Assembly (NCBI GenBank): GCA_963814805.1
Contig: CAWFER010000006.1
Location: 1 to 64,000 of the forward strand
Length of the DNA: 64,000 nt
Direction: 5' to 3'
From: AP-15 sp963814805
GTDB taxonomy: Bacteria; Pseudomonadota; Alphaproteobacteria; ATCC43930; CGMCC-115725
Made by a program: the position numbers and the translations under genes. Under the pieces are notes generated by a model that saw nothing but the letters and a program-made list of their open reading frames with translations, did no database searches and was not told where the DNA came from. Below, one piece after another: positions 1 to 8,639 of this stretch. Position 1 is the stretch's first letter. Every line of letters starts with the position of its first letter.

Positions 1-135
1 TCCAGTCCGGCCGTGGGTCAGGCTCGCATGCTCGATCACCGCCCGGTGCCGGCAGCTGTCCCAAGCCGCCTCGACCACATGGCAGGCCCGCAAATCTTCC
101 AGCCGGAAGGCGTAGCGCGGCGGCATCTTGTCCAT
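1..135 (-). CDS. hypothetical protein, 5' part only (cut by window edge)
   Basis: An open frame runs leftward off the window edge from an ATG at 135. The visible 45 residues begin MDKMPPRYAFRLEDL and contain two cysteines and two histidines (around ACHVVEAAWDSCRHR), but no family is recognised. It is divergent from the SRAP gene at 222, so the roughly 85 bp between them would hold both promoters. Codon use is GC-rich like the neighbours. Because only the N-terminus is visible, no function is offered. Confidence 0.4.
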   Translation of the reverse strand, partial: MDKMPPRYAFRLEDLRACHVVEAAWDSCRHRAVIEHASLTHGRTG

Positions 136-221
136 CGCCGGTCCTGTGCGTTCGTTTTTCGTTCTGAATTCCCGGCCGGCGCCGGTCGTCAAGGGCCAAC
201 GGCGACGCCATATGCCCGGCC

Positions 222-908
222 ATGTGCGGCCGTGTGCATCTCTCCTCCAACGTCGAAAAGCTGATCGAGGTCTTCTCGATCCCACCCAGCCGGCCCGCGC
301 CGAACGTCGGGGCGAGCTGGAACGTGGCGCCGACCGATCCGCTGCCGGTCGTGCCCTACAATGGCAAGACCGACGAGCGCAGCCTCGATGTGCTGCGCTG
401 GGGCCTAGTGCCGTTCTGGGCCAAGGACATCAAGGTCGGCTTCGCCAACATCAACGCCAAGGCCGAGGGCATCGACACAAGGCCAGCGCTCCGCGATGCG
501 TTTCAGCGCCGGCGCTGCCTGGTGCCGGTTGACAACTTTTACGAATGGGCCAAGACCCCCGCCGGCAAACAACCCTACACAATCGCCTTGGCCGATCGCG
601 GCGTCATGGCCTTGGCCGGGCTATGGGAGACGTGGCGCTCGCCGGCCGGCGAGCTAGTGCGCAGCCTTGCGATCGTCGCAACGGTGCCGAATGCGCTGTG
701 CGGCGAAATCCATAACCGGATGCCGGTGATCTTGAAGGCTGCGGCGTGGCCCCTATGGCGCGGCGAGGAGCCAGCCGATCCGCCGCAGCTCAAGGAGCTG
801 CTTGTCCCTTACCCGGCCGAAGAGATGACCGCGTGGCCGGCCGGCGCGCGGGTCGGAAACGTCAAGAACAACGATCCGAGCCTGATCGCGCCGATTACGC
901 TGCCGTAG
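222..908 (+). CDS. SRAP (YedK/HMCES-type) abasic-site processing protein, copy 1
   Basis: This 228-residue protein belongs to the SRAP family (SOS response-associated peptidase, YedK/HMCES), which forms a covalent thiazolidine crosslink to abasic sites in single-stranded DNA. The catalytic cysteine follows the initiator methionine (MCGRVHLSS), which fixes the start. Other expected active-site positions are visible: Asn77 in NINAKAEG, Glu108 in NFYEWAK and His164 in IHNRMPVIL. The length is normal for the family. It is not in an obvious operon; no LexA-like operator was identified. A second, clearly paralogous SRAP gene lies at 32573-33262 on the other strand, so the organism carries at least two. 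Confidence 0.93.
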   Translation: MCGRVHLSSNVEKLIEVFSIPPSRPAPNVGASWNVAPTDPLPVVPYNGKTDERSLDVLRWGLVPFWAKDIKVGFANINAKAEGIDTRPALRDAFQRRRCLVPVDNFYEWAKTPAGKQPYTIALADRGVMALAGLWETWRSPAGELVRSLAIVATVPNALCGEIHNRMPVILKAAAWPLWRGEEPADPPQLKELLVPYPAEEMTAWPAGARVGNVKNNDPSLIAPITLP

Positions 909-1002
909 ATCGGCGCCGGTCGGCTGCTCTGTCCATGCGTCGCTGCGGAGCGGCGCCGCCGGGTGATAGGATCGCCTCGTCACCGCCTTTAGGGAGGACC
1001 CC

Positions 1003-1618
1003 GTGGCCGAGGATATCGCCGCTAAAAGCGGACAGGTGCTCGATCTTATGCCGCGCTTTTTCGCCGATGAGCGGCACTGGCTGAGAAACAATTTTCGCGG
1101 CCGCGGCGACCGCCGCTGCCTGGTCGACGCAGTCATGCATTTTAGCGTCAAGCTCGGCCTGCCCAAGACCCCGGTGATGTCTCTCCTCGAGGAGGCGCTG
1201 CCGCAGCGACAGATGGGCCTGGTAACCTTTAATGATCGCTGCGGCAGCATCGGCGAGCTGCGCGCCGTCATTCACAAGGCCCGAGCATTGGCGCTCGAGA
1301 ACGCCGAACATGAGCGCGCCGCCGGGGCGCTTAAAAGCCGGCTTCTCGCCGAAGTTGAGCACGAACGCGCCGAAGGGATTGCGCGCCAGCGCCTCGCCGC
1401 CTGGGCAACTCGGTCAGCTCCGCTGCGCTGACGATCGGCGCGCACCTCGCGGGTCGGTCGCCGGCGCGCTGACCCGGCATGGCGACACGGCGAAGGTGCT
1501 GACCGAGATGCTCGGTACGAAACCCGGTGAGATAAAGGCGCTGTTCAAGCAGACACTGGAGGTCGACCGCGCCCGCGAACTGAAGGAGCAGATGCTCGCC
1601 GCCGGACTGCCGCTCTGA
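1003..1618 (+). CDS. hypothetical protein, DUF6197-like N-terminus, frameshifted
   Basis: A GTG start at 1003 is preceded by a good ribosome binding site (AGGGAGGA at 991-998). The first frame gives about 133 plausible residues (HWLRNNFRG, RCLVDAVMHF, LVTFNDRCG, ELRAVIHKARALA), a pattern that loosely resembles DUF6197 proteins; this is recalled, not searched. That frame stops at 1431. Coding-like sequence resumes one frame later as ALTRHGDTAKVLTEMLG through to EQMLAAGLPL at 1618. The span 1003-1618 is 616 bases, one more than a multiple of three, as expected for a single inserted base between about 1400 and 1470. The join could also hide more than one change, because the third frame looks plausible for about 20 codons. 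Confidence 0.5.
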
Positions 1619-2107
1619 CCCCCATGGGCAAGCAAACCGGTCGTTTTCCTGCCCACCCCGGCCGCCATCCCGTGCAATCAGCGTGGGCACGGCGCCGATG
1701 ATTGCGATCCCAGTCGCACCCCTCAGCTCCGTTGCAATGATTTTGGGCCCGACCCGCTGATGATTGCGATCCCAGCCGCCGATGATTGCGGGTCGCTACA
1801 CGTACCTTCCGCCATGGCGAGCGCGAACTCCGTTGCTTCGGTTTGATCCGGACTTAGCAACCAAATCATATATGAAACTAACGGTTTATGCCGCTCCCAC
1901 CGTCTCTTCTAGCCAGTCCAATGAATTTTTCAGGTTAGATTCTGATCTGTGATCAAGGTCACACCGAACGCCAGGTAATCGTGCTATCGTTTGAAGGTCG
2001 AGGGTTGCCCCGCCGGCAAGCAAGCGGGTGCCGTTGTTCTCATTTATTAGAACAACGCTTTGTCCGAGGATGGTCTTTCGCAAGCACTGATATGAGGAGG
2101 CGACGCC
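1619..2107. other. intergenic region with short repeats and an AT-richer block
   Basis: No gene is supported in this 489-base gap. It holds the short direct repeats at 1697-1790 and then a block from about 1840 to 1960 that is noticeably richer in A and T than its surroundings. That block is the likely location of the promoter for the two-gene module that follows, but I cannot point to a convincing -35/-10 pair. The ribosome binding site for the next gene (GAGGAGGCGACGCC before the ATG) ends the gap. Confidence 0.5.
1697..1790. repeat. short direct repeats GATGATTGCGATCCCAG
   Basis: The 17-base unit GATGATTGCGATCCCAG occurs at 1697-1713 and 1759-1775, and its first ten bases (GATGATTGCG) recur at 1781-1790. 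All lie in the gap downstream of the hypothetical gene at 1003. Two copies directly seen plus one partial are too few for an array; no function is assigned. Confidence 0.7.
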
Positions 2108-2956
2108 ATGCCCGCGCACCTATTGATACGAGACGGCTCGCCGCAATGGTGGCTCAGCCCGGACTTATGGGTCGTGCCAGGGAATGACCCGAACGGCCCG
2201 CCGGGCAATCCCATAGCAGGACAGCCTGCCTACCTTTGGGCGCATGTCGCGAATACCGGCGATGTCGCCGCGAGCGGCACGCGCATCGACTTCTACTGGG
2301 CCAACCCGGCCATGCAGATCGTGGTCGGCTCGGCGACGCAGATCGGCTCGGCATATGCCGACGTTCCGGCTGGCGGCAGCCAGGACGTGCTGTGTCTCGT
2401 GCCGTGGACGCCGAGCATCGTCAACGGCGGACATGAATGCGTCCTTGCGGCCGCGCACAATCCGGCCGAGCAGACCCCGCTGCCAGACCCGCTTCCCAAT
2501 GGCTTCGACTTCAATCCCCCGGCTTATGACGAGATCGCGCAGCGCAATTTGAGCGTCGTGGCGGCGGCAATGGCGATCCGGTTCCCGCTCACGGTCGTCG
2601 CCCCCGCGCGCGCCGACAAGGACGTAACCGTCGCCGTGGAGATCGGCGGAGCGCTCGACGAGAAGTTGCTGCCACAGCTTGGCCTCAGAGGTTTCCGTCC
2701 AGCGGCGAAAGAGGTTGTAGAGGTTGAGCTGAGCCGCGAGGCCAACCCTCCAGCTCGTAGGGGGGACCGCCACCCGCGCGAACTCGAGCTGCACGTGCCG
2801 CGCGGCATGGCGGCCGGCGTTTTCGCGTCGATAAACGCGGAGCGGCTGGCGCAACGCGAATATCAGCTTGTCCACGTGGTGGAACGCAGCAAGGACCGCA
2901 CCCTTGGCGGGATCTCCTACGCCGTGGTGCACTCGCACGAGGGGAACAAATCATGA
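2108..2956 (+). CDS. CARDB-like domain protein, first gene of a two-gene module
   Basis: This 282-residue protein starts at an ATG behind a strong GAGGAGG site. Its first 155 residues look like a CARDB-type (cell-adhesion related, Ig-like) beta domain: PGNDPNGPPG, YLWAHVANTGDVAASG, RIDFYWANP, and DVLCLVPWTP followed by GGHECVLAAAH. The C-terminal part (about 160-280) is a different, less familiar domain ending in ISYAVVHSHEG. There is no signal peptide or membrane helix. The stop codon overlaps the start of the next gene (ATGA at 2953-2956), so the two are almost certainly translated together. The domain class is recognised, the biological role is not. Confidence 0.7.
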   Translation: MPAHLLIRDGSPQWWLSPDLWVVPGNDPNGPPGNPIAGQPAYLWAHVANTGDVAASGTRIDFYWANPAMQIVVGSATQIGSAYADVPAGGSQDVLCLVPWTPSIVNGGHECVLAAAHNPAEQTPLPDPLPNGFDFNPPAYDEIAQRNLSVVAAAMAIRFPLTVVAPARADKDVTVAVEIGGALDEKLLPQLGLRGFRPAAKEVVEVELSREANPPARRGDRHPRELELHVPRGMAAGVFASINAERLAQREYQLVHVVERSKDRTLGGISYAVVHSHEGNKS

Positions 2957-4476
2957 GCGCCACCCCGATCCAGGTTTTGACCCGGCCGTTCGCCATCGAG
3001 CCGGTCACCAATATCATGCTGCCCGACGGCGTCTTCGACAACGCCATCTACAATCTGAGGATCGCCGCCCACTTCACCAACATGTCGAGCGGCGCGCTGA
3101 CCAACGTGACGCTCTACCTGGAAAGCGTCGGCGATCCGGGCGTCGCGCCGGTCGCGCAGACCTTCACCTTCCCGAGCATCGCCGCGGGCGCATCGGTCAT
3201 GGTGAGCTGGGACGCCAATTTCCAGAATGCGACGCCTGGCAAGCCCTTGGTGAGCTTCATCGCGACCGCCGACGGCTTCGATCCGCGCCGCTCGATCCAG
3301 CAGATCTTCGTCTCGCAGACGCGGTTCGATTCCACGACCAACACCTACACCTGCACGGTCGGCGAAGGCACGCTGACCGTTTCGAACATCAGCGCCATCG
3401 GTTCGGGCGCGAACTGGGGCAAGGGGGGCTCCGGCTGCGGCTGCAAGTGCGGCGGACGGGGCGGCGGCGGTCCGTCACCCTTCCCGGTCACCATACCGAC
3501 CGGGGCCACGATGGTGTGGGCGCCGAACCCGGCCTACGCCGGCGTGCATGGCGACCTTCCGTTCTCGGACCCATGGTGGAAGGTTCTCGGCCTGATCGTT
3601 GCGATTATCGCGGCGATCGTCGCGATCGTGGCGGCGGCGACCGGACATGGGTCGGTCAATTTCAGCGCCGGTGGAACTTTCGACGAAAACGAGCCGACCG
3701 TGCATTGCTGTACGCCCATGGTTCCCGGCGGCGGCGGCAAGAGCAGTACGGTTGCGGGAGTCGCCACCGCGGTCGCGGCCGCGGGGCTCGCCACCGCCTT
3801 GTCCGACGCCGCCGATCCGTTCTTCCGCGGCCAAGCGGCGACGCCGCCGGCGGCCGGCGAAACCACAATCGGCGAGCAGGTGGTGGCGAAGTGGGCCCTG
3901 CCAGAGGCGCCGAACGCCGGCCTGCCCTATCCGGCGGACGTGCAATGGACCTACCAGCGCATCACCACCGGCCAGACCTACACCTATTCGGTGAGCGAAA
4001 CCCAGACCAACGTGCATGTGGCCGGCGACGTGGAAGTGGATACGCCGGCGCAGGTTCAGGCCTTTGCCCCGCTCTGGGTCAAGGCCAAATTCGAGAAGAG
4101 CGGCGGCGGCTATTTCACCGGCAACGCGCTCTACGCCTTCGCGCTGTTCCAGGCGCCCCAGAACGGCCTCTATTTCGTCGTAAACTTCGCCGATGACGGC
4201 CTCGGCTTCGACAGCGCGGCGAACGACGGGGTCTATTCAGGCAGCCTCAACCTAGAAGCCGCGAGGCGGCTGCTGCTGGACAACGGTGAGGATGTCTACG
4301 GCGTCTGGCGGGTTTTCGTCTTCGCGCAGGACGTCAACCTGACCAAACCGGGGACGCCGCCGGAGATCGCGGCGCAGCATATCGGCGGATTCTTCGTCGC
4401 GAGCGCCATCACCCTCACCTTCGACCCCAACCTGCCCTGCCCCATGAAAGCGCAGACCACCATCACCGTCGTCTGA
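2953..4476 (+). CDS. choice-of-anchor-X-like protein with Cys-rich and hydrophobic centre
   Basis: This 507-residue protein overlaps the preceding gene by four bases. The N-terminus (about 1-125) is a beta-rich Ig-like domain (NAIYNLRIAAHFTNMSSG). A glycine/cysteine stretch GCGCKCGG lies at 161-168, a strongly hydrophobic segment at 212-229 (LGLIVAIIAAIVAIV), then HCC at 251-253 and a second weakly hydrophobic stretch near 265-284. The C-terminal third has the DDG...ANDGVYSG signature (about 414-430) of choice-of-anchor-X type domains. No N-terminal signal peptide is visible, so export, if any, would be by a non-Sec route or after cleavage of a cryptic signal. A hairpin at 4536-4569 follows. 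Function unknown. Confidence 0.68.
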   Translation: MSATPIQVLTRPFAIEPVTNIMLPDGVFDNAIYNLRIAAHFTNMSSGALTNVTLYLESVGDPGVAPVAQTFTFPSIAAGASVMVSWDANFQNATPGKPLVSFIATADGFDPRRSIQQIFVSQTRFDSTTNTYTCTVGEGTLTVSNISAIGSGANWGKGGSGCGCKCGGRGGGGPSPFPVTIPTGATMVWAPNPAYAGVHGDLPFSDPWWKVLGLIVAIIAAIVAIVAAATGHGSVNFSAGGTFDENEPTVHCCTPMVPGGGGKSSTVAGVATAVAAAGLATALSDAADPFFRGQAATPPAAGETTIGEQVVAKWALPEAPNAGLPYPADVQWTYQRITTGQTYTYSVSETQTNVHVAGDVEVDTPAQVQAFAPLWVKAKFEKSGGGYFTGNALYAFALFQAPQNGLYFVVNFADDGLGFDSAANDGVYSGSLNLEAARRLLLDNGEDVYGVWRVFVFAQDVNLTKPGTPPEIAAQHIGGFFVASAITLTFDPNLPCPMKAQTTITVV

Positions 4477-4535
4477 ACGGCGGTAGAGCAGCGGGGTTTG
4501 TCGGGGGCAAGATCGGCGGGCCGCTTCATCGCTTG

Positions 4536-4569
4536 AAAGCCTGGTTGGTATTCTAACCAAGCAGGCTTT
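4536..4569 (+). terminator. hairpin downstream of the CARDB module
   Basis: AAAGCCTGGTTGGT and AACCAAGCAGGCTTT flank a short ATTCT loop and pair almost perfectly, with one unpaired base. The stem is followed by GTCTTCT, which is a weak rather than classical U-tract. Its position 60 bases after the stop at 4476 fits a terminator of the two-gene module. Confidence 0.6.
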
Positions 4570-4619
4570 GTCTTCTATAAACATCAGATCGCCCCATTGG
4601 CGTCTCCTTCTACGCATGA

Positions 4620-5130
4620 TTATTGTTCTGTGCCGGCTCGAACAGAGCGGACCGCGACGCCGAGTTGTAGTAAGCCGCTCACCTTGGCAAGGAGTGTGGA
4701 ATTCAAGAGTTTTGACCGGTTTCCGCGAACCAGACCGATCACCACAATGCGCAGTAGGAGACTGGCGAACATCAGCTCTTCCATCGCTTCCAGAACGATT
4801 TCCTGGTTCTCAATGGGAAGGAAATTCGTATAGGATTTCTTCGTCTGCAAACCTCATCCTGAACGGGTTTTCTGCCGCGATGACCGCCGCCGCGATCGTC
4901 TCGCAGTAGCGCTCGAGCTCCGCCGTCGGGACGACCTCCGGCTTGCCGCGATCCGAGCGCCGCGGTCGGATACTGGGAGAAAATGAGTTCGTCTGCCGGG
5001 TAAGCGGTCGCCGGCGGTTTATCGCTCGACGACCCGCGCCACAGCCGGCGGCGTTCCGCCCGATCGGGACCCGCTTCGACGCCGCGACGCCTTGACGCGC
5101 CGGCGCTTTATTCCGGCTCGGTGAATTCAA
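4620..5130 (-). CDS. hypothetical protein, possibly decayed, frameshifted
   Basis: Two overlapping leftward frames can be joined into one protein. The upstream part reads ...ELERYCETIAAAVIAAENPF and FADEEILYEFPS, then stops. One frame later the sequence continues IENQEIVLEAMEELMF, LLLRIVVIGLVRG and ends at 4620. The junction lies in a short run of C on the coding strand near 4815, and 4620-5130 is 511 bases, one more than a multiple of three. The N-terminal 60 residues are arginine-rich and unconvincing, so the start is unknown. Base composition is lower in GC than the neighbours. No family is recognised; it may be a remnant. Confidence 0.35.
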
Positions 5131-6172
5131 GCTGGTCGGTCAGACCGTAGGCCTCGGCCAGGGTTTGCAATTTGAACCAGGTCGCGTCTTCGACCTCGAT
5201 GCCGTTGCGCCGGCGATCCTGTTCGCGCATGTGCTCGATCTCGCCCGGATAGAGCACGCCGCTGCTGCCCTCGGAGGGCGGCGTCGATTTGAGATAGGCG
5301 GCGAACGCGCCGACATCCTTTTTGAAATCGGCAAGCGGGCGGAAGGCGGCGACGTTGAACACCGCCATGAAGCAGCCGTCATTGTGCCGCCCGGTTGGCT
5401 CGACGCCAAAGCCGAGCCCGGTCAAGAGGCCGCACAGGATCTCGACCATGACCGCGAGCCCGGTGCCCTTGTAGCCGCCCTCGGGGCCGCCGAGCGGTAG
5501 CAGCGCGCCGCCCTGGCGCAATTGGCGCGGGTCGTTGGTCGGGCGGCCGTCGCTGCCGATGACCCAGCCGTCGGGGACCTGCTGATTGCGGGCGACGGCG
5601 AGCGCGATCTTGCCGGCCGCCGCGGCCGAGGTCGCCATGTCGAGATATAACGGCGCTTCGAGGTCGGACGGGATCGCGATCGAGATCGGGTTGGTGCCGA
5701 GCCGCGCCTCGCGCCCGCCGAACGGCGCCACCGCCTTGGGCGAGCGGCCGGAATTGGCGGTGATCAGCCCGATCATGCCGGCCTCGGCGGCCATCTGGGT
5801 ATAGCTCGACAGCCGGCCGATATGGCCCTGGCGGAACACCGTCGCGGCGGCGACGTTTGCGGTCCTGGCCTTGTCAATGGTCAGCCGCATCGCCCGCTCG
5901 TTGGCGACGTAGCCAAAGGCCCAATGCCCGTCAACGACGGTCGTGGTCGGCGATTGCTGGACGATCGTCCACGGCGCGCCGGGCACGATATGGCCGGCCT
6001 TGATCCGGTCGATATAGGTCGGGATCTGAATGACCCCGTGCGAATCATGGCCGACGAGGTTGGCGCCGACAATGTGGCGCATCACCAGTTCCGCCTCGGC
6101 CGGCGGCGTCCCCGCCGCCTCGAACAGAGCTTGGCCGATTTCGGTCAGACGTTCCGCGGCGATTTTCGGCAT
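5108..6172 (-). CDS. Ldh/malate-sulfolactate dehydrogenase family oxidoreductase
   Basis: This 354-residue protein is a member of the NAD(P)-dependent Ldh_2 family (malate, L-sulfolactate, ureidoglycolate and related 2-hydroxyacid dehydrogenases), distinct from the Rossmann-fold lactate dehydrogenases. Recognisable segments are GHDSHGVIQIPTYIDR near residue 55, RQGHIGRLSSYTQMAA, PFGGREARLGTNPISIAIP and GGPEGGYKGTGLAVMVEIL. The length is typical. It stands alone on the minus strand about 100 bases downstream of rpoH. The substrate cannot be deduced from the sequence and no pathway partner is adjacent. Confidence 0.88.
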   Translation of the reverse strand: MPKIAAERLTEIGQALFEAAGTPPAEAELVMRHIVGANLVGHDSHGVIQIPTYIDRIKAGHIVPGAPWTIVQQSPTTTVVDGHWAFGYVANERAMRLTIDKARTANVAAATVFRQGHIGRLSSYTQMAAEAGMIGLITANSGRSPKAVAPFGGREARLGTNPISIAIPSDLEAPLYLDMATSAAAAGKIALAVARNQQVPDGWVIGSDGRPTNDPRQLRQGGALLPLGGPEGGYKGTGLAVMVEILCGLLTGLGFGVEPTGRHNDGCFMAVFNVAAFRPLADFKKDVGAFAAYLKSTPPSEGSSGVLYPGEIEHMREQDRRRNGIEVEDATWFKLQTLAEAYGLTDQLEFTEPE

Positions 6173-6274
6173 GATCCTTCCCCTGCGATGGCGAGCCTTT
6201 GCAGGCTCGCGGCGAGCAAGGATCGTAGCACGGGCCGCGCGCCTGGGGCACGCGCCGTGCGCCGCCGCTGCTAT

Positions 6275-7165
6275 CTAGTGGGTAACGAGGCGGCGCTCGA
6301 CCGCGGCGGTCTTGATCGCCTTTTGCAATTTCTCGAACGCGCGAACCTCGATCTGGCGCACCCGCTCGCGCGAGATGCCGTATTGCTGCGACAGATCCTC
6401 GAGCGTCGTCGGGTTGTCGCGCAGCCGCCGCTCGGTCAGGATATGGCGCTCCCGGTCGTTCAGATGGGTCATCGCCTTTTCGAGGAGGTCGCGGCGCAGC
6501 CCCAGCTCCTGGCGATCGGCGAGGCGGGTCTCCTGGCTCTCGCCTTCGTCGACCAGCCAATCCTGCCATTCGCCTTCGCTGTCGCTCCTGAGCGGCGCGT
6601 TCAACGAATGGTCGGGGCTCGCCAGCCGGCGGTTCATGCTGATCACGTCGGCTTCGGGCACATCGAGCTCGGTGGCGATCTTGTGCAGATGTTCAGGGGA
6701 AAGATCGCCCTCCTCCATCGCCTGCAACTGGCCCTTGAGCTTGCGCAGGTTGAAGAACAGCTTCTTCTGCGCGGCGGTGGTGCCCATTTTGACCAGCGAC
6801 CATGAATGCAGGATGTACTCTTGTATGGCCGCGCGGATCCACCACATCGCATAAGTGGCGAGGCGAAAGCCACGATCGGGATCGAAGCGCTTGACCGCCT
6901 GCATCATGCCGACATTGCCTTCCGAGATCAGCTCGGAGAGCGGCAGCCCGTAGCCGCGATAGCCCATCGCGATCTTGGCGACCAGTCGCAGATGGCTGGT
7001 GACCAGGCGGTGCGCGGCCTGGGGATCTTCATGCTCTTTCCAGCTTTTGGCGAGCATGTATTCCTCCTCCGGCTCCAGCATCGGAAACTTGCGGATCTCC
7101 TGGAGATACCGGGTCAGGTTTCCTTCAGCGGAGATGGAGGGGACCGAAAGGGTGGCCATTGGCAA
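6275..7165 (-). CDS. rpoH: RNA polymerase heat-shock sigma factor RpoH (sigma-32)
   Basis: RpoH directs RNA polymerase to heat-shock promoters. The 296-residue protein has region 2 (LRLVAKIAMGYRGYGLPLSEL, then EGNVGMMQAVKRFDPDRG and FRLATYAMWWIRAAIQEYIL), the RpoH-specific box QKKLFFNLRK that separates it from other group 3 sigmas, and a region 4.2 helix-turn-helix (TLEDLSQQYGISRERVRQIE). Two in-frame ATGs are available at 7165 and 7159; the first is used here. It lies 113 bases downstream of rluD on the same strand, so a shared transcript is possible, although heat-shock sigma genes normally have their own promoter. Many alphaproteobacteria have two rpoH genes, and only one is visible here. 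Confidence 0.97.
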   Translation of the reverse strand: MPMATLSVPSISAEGNLTRYLQEIRKFPMLEPEEEYMLAKSWKEHEDPQAAHRLVTSHLRLVAKIAMGYRGYGLPLSELISEGNVGMMQAVKRFDPDRGFRLATYAMWWIRAAIQEYILHSWSLVKMGTTAAQKKLFFNLRKLKGQLQAMEEGDLSPEHLHKIATELDVPEADVISMNRRLASPDHSLNAPLRSDSEGEWQDWLVDEGESQETRLADRQELGLRRDLLEKAMTHLNDRERHILTERRLRDNPTTLEDLSQQYGISRERVRQIEVRAFEKLQKAIKTAAVERRLVTH

Positions 7166-7278
7166 TCGTTGCTCCGGGTTGGTGCCTGTCGTAGGGGTAA
7201 ACGCTGAAATGCGCGTGATCTATCCCGCTCGACGGGCGAATGCGCATACCCTAGTAATATGGTCGGGTTTTGTCCAGT

Positions 7279-8280
7279 TTAAAGTCGCTCTAAATCGGTC
7301 AACAGCGCGTGAAGGTCGCCGGGCAGCGCGCTGTCGAAAGTGAGGAAGCCGCCTCCGGCTGGATGGCTGAAGCCGAGCCGACGGGCATGCAAGGCCTGGC
7401 GCGGGAAAGCGGCGATCCGGGCGCCCGCTTCGCCCGATCCGGCGACCGCGCGGCCGGCGCGAGTTCCATAAGCCGGGTCGCCGATCAGCGCGTGGCCGCA
7501 ATGCGCCATGTGCACCCGGATCTGATGGGTGCGCCCGGTGGCGAGCCGGCATTCGACGAGCGCGGCCTTGCCGTTGAACGCGCGCTCGACCCGATAGCGG
7601 GTCAGCGCCGAACGCCCTCTCGATGCGCCGACGACCGCCATCTTTTTACGATTTGCCGGGCTGCGGCCGATGTTGCCGGCGATCTCTCCGACCGGCGGGT
7701 TCGGCACGCCCCAGACAAAGGCGGCGTAGGCGCGATCGATCTGGCGCAGCGCGAAGTCGCGCGACAGCGCCTGGTGCGCGGCCTCGGTCTTGGCCACCAC
7801 CATCAGCCCGCTGGTGTCCTTGTCGAGACGATGGACGATGCCGGGCCGCCGCACCCCGCCGATCCCGGCAAGTTCGGCGCCGCAATGGGCGATCAGCGCG
7901 TTGACGAGGGTCCCGTCGGGATTTCCCGGGGCCGGATGGACAACGAGACCGGCGGGCTTGTCGATGACGATCAGATGTGCATCCTCAAAGCGGATATCGA
8001 GCGCCAGCGGCTGCGCCGCCGGCGCCGGGTCCGCCGCCTCGGGGAGGCATACGACGAAATCCTGGCCCGGCCTGACCCGCAACGATGGATCGCGCGACGG
8101 CGTTCCGTCGTGGACCACACGGCCCTCCTCGATCAGCCGCTTAAGTCGGGTGCGAGACAATGCCGGCAAACGCAGCGCCAGCATGCGGTCGAGGCGCACT
8201 CCCGCCTCGTCCGGCGCGGCGCTGATCGCGACCGAGGCGCCGGCGCGGCGCTGGGCGGCTAGTTCAGTGGTTCGCGCCAT
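7279..8280 (-). CDS. rluD: 23S rRNA pseudouridine synthase RluD-type (RluA family)
   Basis: The enzyme converts uridines in 23S rRNA to pseudouridine. At 333 residues it has an N-terminal S4 RNA-binding domain (VRLDRMLALRLPALSRTRLK) and the RluA catalytic domain with the motif HRLDKDTSGL, whose aspartate is the nucleophile. RTHQIRVHMAHCGHALIGD completes the active site. Assignment to RluD rather than RluC rests on overall layout and is not certain. It is divergent from the DUF6476 gene at 8340 with only 59 bases between, and upstream of rpoH, an arrangement seen in other alphaproteobacteria. Confidence 0.9.
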   Translation of the reverse strand: MARTTELAAQRRAGASVAISAAPDEAGVRLDRMLALRLPALSRTRLKRLIEEGRVVHDGTPSRDPSLRVRPGQDFVVCLPEAADPAPAAQPLALDIRFEDAHLIVIDKPAGLVVHPAPGNPDGTLVNALIAHCGAELAGIGGVRRPGIVHRLDKDTSGLMVVAKTEAAHQALSRDFALRQIDRAYAAFVWGVPNPPVGEIAGNIGRSPANRKKMAVVGASRGRSALTRYRVERAFNGKAALVECRLATGRTHQIRVHMAHCGHALIGDPAYGTRAGRAVAGSGEAGARIAAFPRQALHARRLGFSHPAGGGFLTFDSALPGDLHALLTDLERL

Positions 8281-8339
8281 CGGCGCTCTCGACCCGCGGG
8301 CCGACCCGCGCGCCGTCCGGCCGCGTCCGGTCTAGGCCG

Positions 8340-8639
8340 ATGCAGGGGCTCAAGGTCCTGGTGGTGGTGATGGGCGTTATGATCGTCATTGGCACCGCGG
8401 CGCTGATCGCAGGCATCGCCAGCAAGATGTCGCGCATCCAGCCGGCGGCCAGCGCCGCACGTCCGTTTGCCGCGAGCGCGATCGATATCCCGCGGGGCGC
8501 GCGAATCGAGGCGATGACCGCCGCGCCAAATCGTCTCATCCTCGATCTGGCGTTGGCTGACGGCGAGCGCCGGCTCGTCGTCATCGATCTGGCGACTGGG
8601 GCCCGGCTCGGCACTATAGAGCTGCGTTCCGCCCGGTAA
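8340..8639 (+). CDS. DUF6476 family small membrane protein
   Basis: A 99-residue protein with one N-terminal transmembrane helix (about residues 4-26, LKVLVVVMGVMIVIGTAALI) followed by a short soluble domain that ends RLVVIDLATGARLGTIEL. The pattern and its position divergent from an RluA-family gene match the alphaproteobacterial DUF6476 family, whose function is unknown. The name is given from memory of the family pattern and was not searched. The soluble part faces the periplasm or cytoplasm depending on orientation; the positive-inside rule does not decide it clearly. Confidence 0.72.
   Translation: MQGLKVLVVVMGVMIVIGTAALIAGIASKMSRIQPAASAARPFAASAIDIPRGARIEAMTAAPNRLILDLALADGERRLVVIDLATGARLGTIELRSAR

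Noticed and set aside
1697..1790. Possible direct-repeat array or attachment site
   Set aside because: Only two full and one partial copy, with no adjacent integrase, spacers or tRNA.
1886..2119. 77-codon minus-strand frame upstream of the CARDB gene
   Set aside because: No ribosome site and no recognisable sequence; it lies in the likely promoter region of the plus-strand module.
5822..6805. 327-codon plus-strand frame across the Ldh gene and rpoH
   Set aside because: It spans two unrelated minus-strand genes and has no independent support.
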